From Pyrinomonadaceae bacterium (lineage in GTDB: Bacteria; Acidobacteriota; Blastocatellia; Pyrinomonadales; Pyrinomonadaceae), in NCBI GenBank assembly GCA_013695245.1, contig JACDAW010000026.1:1-11403 (forward strand): a stretch of 11,403 nucleotides of DNA, written 5' to 3'. Shown here piece after piece: positions 6,018 to 11,403 of the stretch (positions are counted from its first letter, which is position 1; every line of letters starts with the position of its first letter). A program made the translations under genes and the position numbers. The notes under the pieces were generated by a model. That model saw only the letters and a program-made list of their open reading frames with translations, was not told where the DNA came from and did not search any database.

Positions 6018-7655
6018 TTAATCTTCATGCTCCACAGAAAGATTGCTTGTGCTTGCAGGTGATTCTTCCGACAAGAGCGGTGAAGCAAGCATCGCGCGCA
6101 ACACGGGTTCGTTACTTCTCACAGCCTTTTGCGCGCGCCACCGCGCCAAATTCCAACTGCGCCAATCAAAACTCTCCGTCGTCGCTCTTTGTTCGAGAAT
6201 CTTTCCGGCAACCGCCTGCCGGTCACGTTCACTGAGCGTCGGCAACGCTACCAAGAGTTCCGGCACCGCGTCTGCGCTGAGTGATGCAGCGTATGCGGCG
6301 TCGAAGTTGTCGTGCCTTCCATACGCTAAGGCGCGTTGGGCATTTGTGCGCGCGATTAAAGCATCGGGATTGATCGCATGGAGCGCGAAGATCACGAAAC
6401 AGCCCGCGACGAGCGCGCCGAATGCGAAACGCTCGCGTTGCCCACGCAACACCGTCGCGGCGAACCATACGAACACTAAACTCAACCAGCCCATAAAGGC
6501 CGTCGTGTAAAAGCGCAGTTCTGTTAATCCATACTCGCTTTGATAAAGCCGCATCCGACCGACCGCCGACCAGATCACCACAAACAGCAAAGCGATCTGA
6601 AATCCCGCTAAGAAGCGGAAGATGCGTTCGTGCGACGGACGCTCTTTGCGCAACAGCCAGTGCGCAATAAGCAACAAAGGCAGCACCAGCCACGTCGCCC
6701 AGACAAGTTCAAAGAATCCGCTGCGCGCATATTCGGAGTAGCTCAGGCCTGTAGTGCTTAATACCACTTCTGCTCCGCCGAAGAAGTAACGCAGTTGCAC
6801 AAGCACGAAAATGAGGAAGAGCAGATTAACCGAGCCGAGCACGACGCATGTTTCGACGATGCCGAGCGAGAATAGTTTTGCGGGGGACGCCGGCTCGCCC
6901 CCCGCTTCCGCCGGACTTATGCTCAGCACATTGAGCGTCGGCGAAAAAGGGTTGTCAAATTTTATTCTCATTCCTTCCGCCACCGAGCCGCGCAAGAAGC
7001 CGCACGCAAGCCAAAACATGAATGTCGCAAACAGAAAGTGTGAAAACAGATCGCCAATATCGAAGTTGAATGAGCGCAGGACAAGGTTGTTAAAAACTGC
7101 GTCAGCCGCCATCAACAGTCCGCCGAAAATAAACAGTAAAGGAACTGCGACGATTGCGCCCCGCAACACCGCCCACACGTGCCGCGACCAACCGTTGCGC
7201 GGCAAACTCTTCCATTCGATGTCGTTCAACAACAAAGGAAACATGTTGAAGAGAGCGCCGAAACCAGCCGTCACAAGTCCTACTACATAATCAAGGATGC
7301 CCGCCAAACGCATCCGATTGTTATGCGATTGATACGCGGCAAGCGACAACATCGCCAACACCGCGAGCACGTCTAAAGATCGCAGCACAAATGAATCACG
7401 CCACGAAAGGAACGCCGCAAACACGATTGCGCTCGCCGCAAAGACGTGCCATTCGCGCCCGAACGCCGCGCCCTTTCGTCGCTTCACAGCGATCATCGCC
7501 ACGACAACCGCGCCCGTCCACAACAGCACGTTTAAGCCCCACGGCGCGGCGCGCAACAGCGCATCGCTCAGCAATCCGATTAGCAACCCTGCTTCCAAAA
7601 CGCGAAGCCCGATTTTTGTTTTATCGTTCATCAACGCGCTTTCCGCTTCTTCCAT
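6018..7655 (-). CDS. DUF4173 domain-containing polytopic membrane protein
   Basis: This 545-aa inner-membrane protein has roughly a dozen hydrophobic segments. It is recognised as DUF4173 by conserved loops: LLSDALLRAAPWGLN near residue 28-42, a segment ending LVQLRYFFGG near 285-294, SYSEYARSGFFELVWA near 305-320, YGLTELRFYTTAFMGW near 375-390, and HAINPDALIARTNAQRA near 426-442. The last 100 residues are soluble and may form a helical domain. No function is established for the family; a role in envelope assembly or transport is only a guess. I chose the ATG at 7655, preceded by GAGGAG at a spacing of 8. A TTG at 7703 would add 16 polar residues and sits just 12 nt after the previous gene's stop; an ATG at 7631 is also possible. 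It lies between the DUF4352-like protein and the five-helix protein on the same strand. Confidence 0.88.
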   Translation of the reverse strand: MEEAESALMNDKTKIGLRVLEAGLLIGLLSDALLRAAPWGLNVLLWTGAVVVAMIAVKRRKGAAFGREWHVFAASAIVFAAFLSWRDSFVLRSLDVLAVLAMLSLAAYQSHNNRMRLAGILDYVVGLVTAGFGALFNMFPLLLNDIEWKSLPRNGWSRHVWAVLRGAIVAVPLLFIFGGLLMAADAVFNNLVLRSFNFDIGDLFSHFLFATFMFWLACGFLRGSVAEGMRIKFDNPFSPTLNVLSISPAEAGGEPASPAKLFSLGIVETCVVLGSVNLLFLIFVLVQLRYFFGGAEVVLSTTGLSYSEYARSGFFELVWATWLVLPLLLIAHWLLRKERPSHERIFRFLAGFQIALLFVVIWSAVGRMRLYQSEYGLTELRFYTTAFMGWLSLVFVWFAATVLRGQRERFAFGALVAGCFVIFALHAINPDALIARTNAQRALAYGRHDNFDAAYAASLSADAVPELLVALPTLSERDRQAVAGKILEQRATTESFDWRSWNLARWRAQKAVRSNEPVLRAMLASPLLSEESPASTSNLSVEHED

Positions 7656-7715
7656 GTCCGCCGCTCCTCGTTTTCCTTCTTCGCCTCGCGTCACAATCTT
7701 CAAATCCTTCGTCTG

Positions 7716-8435
7716 CTAATTAAACCTCGCCGTGCGTTCCGTTTGTGGTTCAAGGCGAAATTCGGTTTTCTTGTGCAAAAAACTGTTTTCATGTCCGATG
7801 ATGAAATGCGTCACTAGTTCGCCCTCGTTAATCAACAGTTGCGCGTCTTTCGTTTCCACCGGCAGATCGAAGGCGAGACGCGTCGTGTAGGATTCGCCCG
7901 GACGCAGTGCGGTCGTGAAGGGCGTACCCGCTTCCCCAGAAAGCTCAAGGGCGCGTGTTCCTTCGGGCGACGGAGCGGAGCGTCTGCCTTTCTCGTCCGT
8001 GATCGAAGCCACGCGGCTGTTCGGCGTTAATTGTTCAGTGCCTCTTTGTGAAGAGATCGTCTTTTCGTCAAAGCGCGTCTTCAACGTGACGACGTAGAAG
8101 ACGCCGTTCGCCGTCGCTTGATTTGCGCCGCTGCCGATTGTCTTCGTCCGTTCAACATTCGTCACCGAATAAGCGAGGTGACAATCTATTTCGCAGAAAT
8201 GCTTTTCCTCGTTTTGCGCCAACGCCTTCTCGCCGCTAATAAACGAGAAGGCGAGCAACAATCCCGCGTAAAGCCCGACGCCGATTAAAGCCATCAGCAA
8301 AACCTTTCCGGCGCGATTGCGTTTATGAACGATGAGCGCGTGCAGGAAAATCGCACCCATCAGCAGCAAGCAAAATCCCGTTCCCAAAAACGCCAACACG
8401 CCAAGTGCCGCGTCGAGATTTACGTTCGTGTTCAT
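7716..8435 (-). CDS. membrane-anchored protein with a DUF4352-like extracytoplasmic domain (239 aa)
   Basis: Two hydrophobic segments at residues about 10-36 and 45-66 are joined by a short basic loop (HKRNRAGK), which places both termini outside the cytoplasm by the positive-inside rule. The rest (about 70-239) is a beta-rich domain resembling DUF4352/telokin-like folds: FYVVTLKTRFDE, RGTEQLTPNSR, then LRPGESYTTRLAFDLP. Just after the second helix is HFCEIDCHLAYSV, whose Cys81 and Cys85 could form a disulfide or bind a metal. The ATG is backed by AGAGGAGA (8441-8448). It sits 72 bp after the regulator and just before the DUF4173 gene, so it may be the outer partner of that membrane protein. 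The assignment to DUF4352 rests on pattern resemblance and is tentative. Confidence 0.8.
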   Translation of the reverse strand: MNTNVNLDAALGVLAFLGTGFCLLLMGAIFLHALIVHKRNRAGKVLLMALIGVGLYAGLLLAFSFISGEKALAQNEEKHFCEIDCHLAYSVTNVERTKTIGSGANQATANGVFYVVTLKTRFDEKTISSQRGTEQLTPNSRVASITDEKGRRSAPSPEGTRALELSGEAGTPFTTALRPGESYTTRLAFDLPVETKDAQLLINEGELVTHFIIGHENSFLHKKTEFRLEPQTERTARFN

Positions 8436-8453
8436 AAGTTTCTCCTCTACTGA

Positions 8454-8471
8454 AAAGTGCTTTGCAATATA
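8454..8471 (-). promoter_or_regulatory. possible internal promoter and operator-like site before the DUF4352-like gene
   Basis: On the minus strand TATATT (8466-8471) resembles a -10 box, but no matching -35 is seen at 16-18 nt. Two nt downstream lies an AAAG-N2-CTTT inverted repeat (8454-8463), where transcription would begin. The site resembles the AAGTACTT palindrome at the head of the cluster, so both may bind the same regulator. The 72-bp gap is the only sizeable one within the five-gene unit. Confidence 0.3.
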
Positions 8472-8507
8472 AAGCGAACGGGCAAAAAATTTTGAAGTCT
8501 GACAATT

Positions 8508-8924
8508 TCAACCCTCGCGCGTTTGCTTGATCAAAGCTTCCATGTGATCGAGATAGCGTTCGAGGGCGCGCCGTCCGGCGGCAGTCAAAGCGTATTCCGT
8601 TTTCGGAATGCGCCCATCAAAGCTTTTCGTGCATTTGATGTAACCGGCTTCTTCCAACTTGCGAGCGTGAATACTTAAGTTGCCGTCAGTCGTCTTCATC
8701 AACTTTTTCAAATCGTTAAAGCTCAAAGATTCGTTGACGGCCAAGGCGCTAACGACGCCGAGTCGCATTCGTTCGTGAATTAAACGGTCGAGATCGGCCG
8801 GAGAGTTTTCGGCCGCCGTGCGCCCGCGCACGCCGCGCAACTTCGCCGGTTCTTCACCTCTTCGACGCGCCTCGCTCGTCTGCGTTGCCGAATTTTCCTT
8901 GATCATCTTAGCCGTTCTATCCAC
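8508..8924 (-). CDS. winged helix-turn-helix transcriptional regulator (HTH_34 type)
   Basis: This 138-aa DNA-binding protein has a disordered, charged N-terminus (residues 1-43). A winged helix follows: DLDRLIHERMRLGVVSALAV (44-63), a helix-turn-helix with SFNDLKKLMKTTDGNLS then IHARKLEEAGYI (recognition helix about 78-96), and a wing KCTKSFDGRIPKTEYALT (97-114), ending in a likely dimer helix. This pattern fits the HTH_34 family related to MarR/ArsR repressors. I place the start at the GTG at 8924, because a perfect AAGGAGG lies 4 nt upstream and the codon overlaps the preceding gene's stop by 8 nt, which implies translational coupling. An ATG at 8906 is a weaker option, and the frame stays open farther upstream only as overlap with the neighbour. 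It probably regulates its own cluster; the ligand is unknown. Confidence 0.88.
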   Translation of the reverse strand: MDRTAKMIKENSATQTSEARRRGEEPAKLRGVRGRTAAENSPADLDRLIHERMRLGVVSALAVNESLSFNDLKKLMKTTDGNLSIHARKLEEAGYIKCTKSFDGRIPKTEYALTAAGRRALERYLDHMEALIKQTREG

Positions 8925-9534
8925 CGTGCCTCCTTGCGATCTCGGCGCCGAAGAGAATATGCAATGCGCCGAAACCGCCCGCCATAAAATAGTCGCTCCA
9001 AGCGGCCGGACAAAACAGTGCGATGGAACCAATAAGCATAAACGAGAGTCCCATCACGGGTACGATGCGCACCGAGAACGCGCCGCCCGTGACCACGCCC
9101 GTCCCATAGAGCAGCAACCACACGCCCGGAACAACATTAACTAAGCCGAGACGCAGAAGCACGACGGTGAGCAACGCGCCGACAAACAGGGGCGGCGTAA
9201 AACTGAGTGCGAATTTGCGACCCGGACCCGACAGCAACCCGACGTTTGCCGCCCGCGCCTTACGGCTGATCGCCCACCCCGCAACGAGCAGCGACAGAAT
9301 CGCCTCCGCCAACCACACGAGCATCCACGCGCCCTTTGTCGTCTGCTTCGTCGCAAGAAGCGCCGCAAGCGTGGCTGTTGCGCCGACCGCCACCATGCCC
9401 CAGCCCGGCACGGCCGTAAACGATGCGGCGTTCTCCATCGTCTCGCGGATGAACTTTAAATTGTCCATCGCCCGCGCCTGAAGCGTCGGCGGCTCTTCTG
9501 TGATTGTTTTACGAAACGAGTGAACTACAGCCAT
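8917..9534 (-). CDS. conserved polytopic membrane protein paired with the HTH_34 regulator (205 aa)
   Basis: This inner-membrane protein has five to six hydrophobic segments, near residues 45-62, 69-88, 111-130, 137-155, 157-176 and 183-196. Conserved-looking stretches are AMDNLKFIRETMENAASFTAVPG at the N-terminus (residues 22-44), SGPGRKFALSFTPPLFVGALLT, LLLYGTGVVTGGAFSVR, and GGFGALHILFGAEIARR at the end. I recall similar proteins beside HTH_34 regulators in Acidobacteria and other phyla, without a known function; a sensor or partner of the regulator is plausible. I chose the ATG at 9534. The frame extends to a GTG at 9582, but the promoter at 9542-9570 lies inside that extension. An ATG at 9468 would remove part of the conserved N-terminal block. 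Its stop overlaps the regulator start. Confidence 0.8.
   Translation of the reverse strand: MAVVHSFRKTITEEPPTLQARAMDNLKFIRETMENAASFTAVPGWGMVAVGATATLAALLATKQTTKGAWMLVWLAEAILSLLVAGWAISRKARAANVGLLSGPGRKFALSFTPPLFVGALLTVVLLRLGLVNVVPGVWLLLYGTGVVTGGAFSVRIVPVMGLSFMLIGSIALFCPAAWSDYFMAGGFGALHILFGAEIARRHGG
8929..8935 (-). promoter_or_regulatory. consensus Shine-Dalgarno fixing the GTG start of the regulator
   Basis: AAGGAGG on the minus strand is a full match to the anti-Shine-Dalgarno and lies 4 nt before the GTG at 8922-8924. It is inside the last codons of the upstream membrane protein, so the two genes are translated in a coupled fashion. Confidence 0.75.
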
Positions 9535-9541
9535 GCGCCAA

Positions 9542-9576
9542 ACTCTAAACCGACCCTTCCGTTTTGTCAAGTACTT
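9542..9576 (-). promoter_or_regulatory. sigma-70-like promoter of the five-gene cluster with overlapping AAGTACTT palindrome
   Basis: On the minus strand a perfect TTGACA (9565-9570) is followed by 17 nt and TAGAGT (9542-9547), a 4/6 match to the -10 consensus. Transcription would begin near 9535, practically at the chosen ATG. The 8-bp palindrome AAGTACTT (9569-9576) overlaps the -35 by two bases, an ideal place for a repressor. The coupled winged-helix regulator is the obvious candidate to bind it, by inference only. Confidence 0.55.
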
Positions 9577-9582
9577 TATCAC

Positions 9583-9717
9583 ACAAAGTCGAACTTAAAA
9601 TGCACACGAATTTAAATTGATCAATTCTGTCGCGGAATCGTTCGATAGGTTGACAAAGCGCATTGAACGATCAAATAAATACGGTGTGTAAATATAGCTG
9701 TAAGGAGAATCAAAGTT
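9583..9717. promoter_or_regulatory. AT-rich divergent intergenic region with palindromes; promoter of the M16 gene
   Basis: A perfect 12-bp palindrome AATTGATCAATT lies at 9615-9626, between the two divergent promoters. For the rightward M16 gene, TTGACA (9650-9655) is a perfect -35, with only poor -10 choices (AAATAA 9673-9678 at 17 nt). A second set, TTGAAC (9663-9668) then TGTAAA (9687-9692) at 18 nt, is an alternative. Arms ATCGTTCGAT (9637-9646) and ATTGAACGAT (9662-9671) are inverted copies with 9 of 10 bases matching and flank the first -35. TAAGGAGA (9701-9708) is the ribosome-binding site. Confidence 0.45.
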
Positions 9718-11403
9718 TTGCAGATTGAAGAGCAGATCGACACATTGCCCGCCGGAATTAAATTCATCGCTGAAGATAAAGGGACGCGGGAATACAGATT
9801 AGCAAACAACTTAAAGGTGTTGCTCGTCGAGAACCGCGTCGCGCCTGTCGCCACGTTTCTCGTGCTCTACAAGGTCGGCTCGCGCAACGAGGCGGTCGGG
9901 CACACGGGCGCGACGCACTTGCTCGAACACATGATGTTTAAGGGCACGCCGACATTTAATAAAAATGAGAACACGCAGATCGCTGCTACTCTGCAAAAGA
10001 TCGGCGCGGCCTTTAACGCCACCACGTGGTATGACCGCACCAACTATTTCGAGACCGTTCCGTCCGACCAACTCGAACTTGCGATCAAGCTCGAAGCCGA
10101 CCGAATGCGCAACTCTCTGATCGCAGATAGTGATCGCCAATCCGAGATGACCGTTGTGCGCAACGAACTCGACCGCGGGCAGAATGAACCGATGATGGTG
10201 TTGGATGAATCAGTCTATGCCACCGCTTTCCGCGAGCACCCGTATCATCACCCGACCATCGGCTGGCGCGCGGACGTTGAGAATGTTCCGACTGCGCGGC
10301 TCAAAGCTTTTTATGACACGTTCTATCATCCGTCGAATGCGACCGCGATCCTCGTTGGCGATTTTGAACGTGAGCACGCTCTTGATTTAATCAGCAAATA
10401 TTTCGGAAATTATCCTGCTTCTTCCGAATCAATTCCCGAAGTTTATACGAACGAACCCGAACAGCAAGGCGAACGCCGCATCACAGTGCGACGACCGGGC
10501 GAACTCGCTCTTCTGCAAATCGCTTTTCACACTCCTGCCGCGCTCGGTCAAACAACCGTGCTTTCAAGCGAAGAGTTACAACAACGCGCCGCCGCGCCGC
10601 CCGTCGAAAACGACATCTACCCGCTCGTCGTGCTCTCGACGATCTTGACGGGCGGCATCAGCAGCCGCCTCTATCAAGCTCTCGTCGAAACCGAACTCGC
10701 GGTTCACGTCGTCACCAACGTCGATCAGTTCCGCGATCCCGGACTCTTCAACATCTACGTCACGGTGAGTCCTGACGCCGAGCCGAAGGCGGTCGAGGAA
10801 GCAGTTCTCAACGAGTTAGCGCGCGTGGCGGATGAAGAGTTAAGCGCGGATGAACTCGCCAAAGCGCAGGGGCAAATTCTCGCGCATGTCGCTTATACGC
10901 GCGACGGCACTCATAACGTTGCCGCGCAGATGTCGGAAGCCGAAGCAATCGCGGATTGGCGTTTCTACAAAGATTACGCGGCAAACATCGAGCGCGTTAC
11001 GGCGGCCGACGTGCGGCGCGTTGCTCAAAAGTATTTCACGGAAGACAACCGCACAGTCGGCACTTTTCTTCCGAAGCACGACACAACGGAGGGCAACGCG
11101 CACGGCGGAGACGCAGACGCCACGAGAGGAGAACGCTCTCTCGCCTTACGTCAAGCAAAAGAATTGACGCCGCCGCGCCGGATGCAATTCTTTAGTCCAC
11201 CTAACGACGGCGACCACATAATCGTAACCGCAAGCGATGAAAACGCGGCAGAAGAAAAGGGCGCAAGCACGACGCCGCAAGCTAAAGAGCAGCAGCTTAT
11301 CGCCGGGCGCGACGATAAGTCGTCGAACGCGGTCGAAGCGAACAACGCTCAAAGCGCGTCGAAAACAGAATTCGCATCGCGTGTTGAGCGAGTAGAACTG
11401 AAG
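9718..11403 (+). CDS. M16 family zinc metallopeptidase, N-terminal half (3' end outside window)
   Basis: The frame stays open to the right edge (562 codons seen). Residues about 25-190 are the catalytic M16 domain with the inverted zinc motif HLLEH (His67, Glu70, His71) and the distal ligand Glu150 in VRNELDRG. Residues about 200-420 form an M16_C domain with TGGISSRLY at 311-319. A long polar linker (about 455-545) follows, rich in Ala, Glu, Asp and Gln. The last residues (RVERVELK) look like the first strand of a second M16 half, so the full protein probably has about 900 residues in a two-repeat layout where the second half is usually inactive. There is no signal peptide, which suggests a cytosolic peptide-degrading role, unless the true start differs. 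The start is the TTG at 9718, with TAAGGAGA 9 nt upstream; an in-frame stop at 9676 and no upstream ATG leave little choice. It is divergent from the regulator cluster. Confidence 0.93.
   Translation, partial: MQIEEQIDTLPAGIKFIAEDKGTREYRLANNLKVLLVENRVAPVATFLVLYKVGSRNEAVGHTGATHLLEHMMFKGTPTFNKNENTQIAATLQKIGAAFNATTWYDRTNYFETVPSDQLELAIKLEADRMRNSLIADSDRQSEMTVVRNELDRGQNEPMMVLDESVYATAFREHPYHHPTIGWRADVENVPTARLKAFYDTFYHPSNATAILVGDFEREHALDLISKYFGNYPASSESIPEVYTNEPEQQGERRITVRRPGELALLQIAFHTPAALGQTTVLSSEELQQRAAAPPVENDIYPLVVLSTILTGGISSRLYQALVETELAVHVVTNVDQFRDPGLFNIYVTVSPDAEPKAVEEAVLNELARVADEELSADELAKAQGQILAHVAYTRDGTHNVAAQMSEAEAIADWRFYKDYAANIERVTAADVRRVAQKYFTEDNRTVGTFLPKHDTTEGNAHGGDADATRGERSLALRQAKELTPPRRMQFFSPPNDGDHIIVTASDENAAEEKGASTTPQAKEQQLIAGRDDKSSNAVEANNAQSASKTEFASRVERVELK

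Noticed and set aside
6043..6510. 155-codon open frame on the plus strand inside the DUF4173 gene
   Set aside because: It is antisense to conserved DUF4173 coding sequence and its product has no family features.
6811..7290. 159-codon open frame on the plus strand inside the DUF4173 gene
   Set aside because: It has Ser/Asn/Pro-rich, non-conserved composition and lies opposite conserved membrane segments; it is a shadow frame.
8925..9032. Extension of the regulator frame upstream to a start near 9032
   Set aside because: It would overlap the upstream membrane gene by over 100 nt with non-conserved sequence. A perfect AAGGAGG before the GTG at 8924 gives a much better start.
9535..9582. Extension of the first membrane protein of the cluster to a GTG at 9582
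   Set aside because: The added residues are basic and unlike the family N-terminus, and the segment contains the TTGACA promoter.
9811..10140. 109-codon minus-strand frame inside the M16 gene
   Set aside because: It is antisense to the catalytic HLLEH region, whose frame is clearly the coding one.
1..11403. Search for CRISPR arrays, tRNA/rRNA genes, insertion sequences or phage and defence hallmarks
   Set aside because: No regularly spaced repeats, cloverleaf-like or rRNA-like segments, transposase or integrase motifs, or nuclease/helicase defence signatures were seen by eye in any part of the window.

Overview
The window looks like an ordinary chromosomal stretch of a Gram-negative bacterium with moderate GC content. 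The protein types suggest Acidobacteriota, perhaps Blastocatellia/Pyrinomonadales: a secreted S9 dipeptidyl peptidase, a two-half M16 peptidase, a HTH_34-type regulator paired with a conserved membrane protein, and a 66-residue protein of the 'KKDVDRTLLRENLKL' kind. That placement is an impression from families, not a measurement. I see no rRNA, tRNA, CRISPR array, insertion sequence or phage gene. Start codons other than ATG are common here (TTG for selO and the M16 gene, GTG for the regulator).

Layout. At the left edge is a 66-aa gene (54-254, +) that ends at a strong hairpin terminator (271-313). It converges on a 739-aa exported DPP-IV-like peptidase (334-2553, -). Upstream of that on the same strand is a MOSC-domain protein (2731-3201, -). 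A divergent promoter gap of about 77 bp separates the MOSC gene from a rightward pair: an unrecognised 119-aa protein with three AGF-type helical motifs (3279-3638) and selO, a protein AMPylase (3666-5135).

From 9534 leftwards to 5202 lie five closely spaced minus-strand genes, probably co-transcribed. In transcription order they are a polytopic membrane protein, a winged-helix regulator translationally coupled to it, a membrane-anchored protein with a DUF4352-like outer domain, a DUF4173 polytopic membrane protein, and a five-helix membrane protein. A sigma-70-like promoter sits at 9542-9570, and an AAGTACTT palindrome overlaps its -35 box. A similar site (AAAGTGCTTT) lies in the only sizeable gap inside the cluster. 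This suggests, without proof, that the regulator controls its own cluster at two points. This envelope module is the best candidate here for a little-studied system.

Divergent from it, across a 183-bp AT-rich gap with several palindromes, starts a large M16 metallopeptidase (9718 onward, +). It is cut off by the window edge just as its second half begins.
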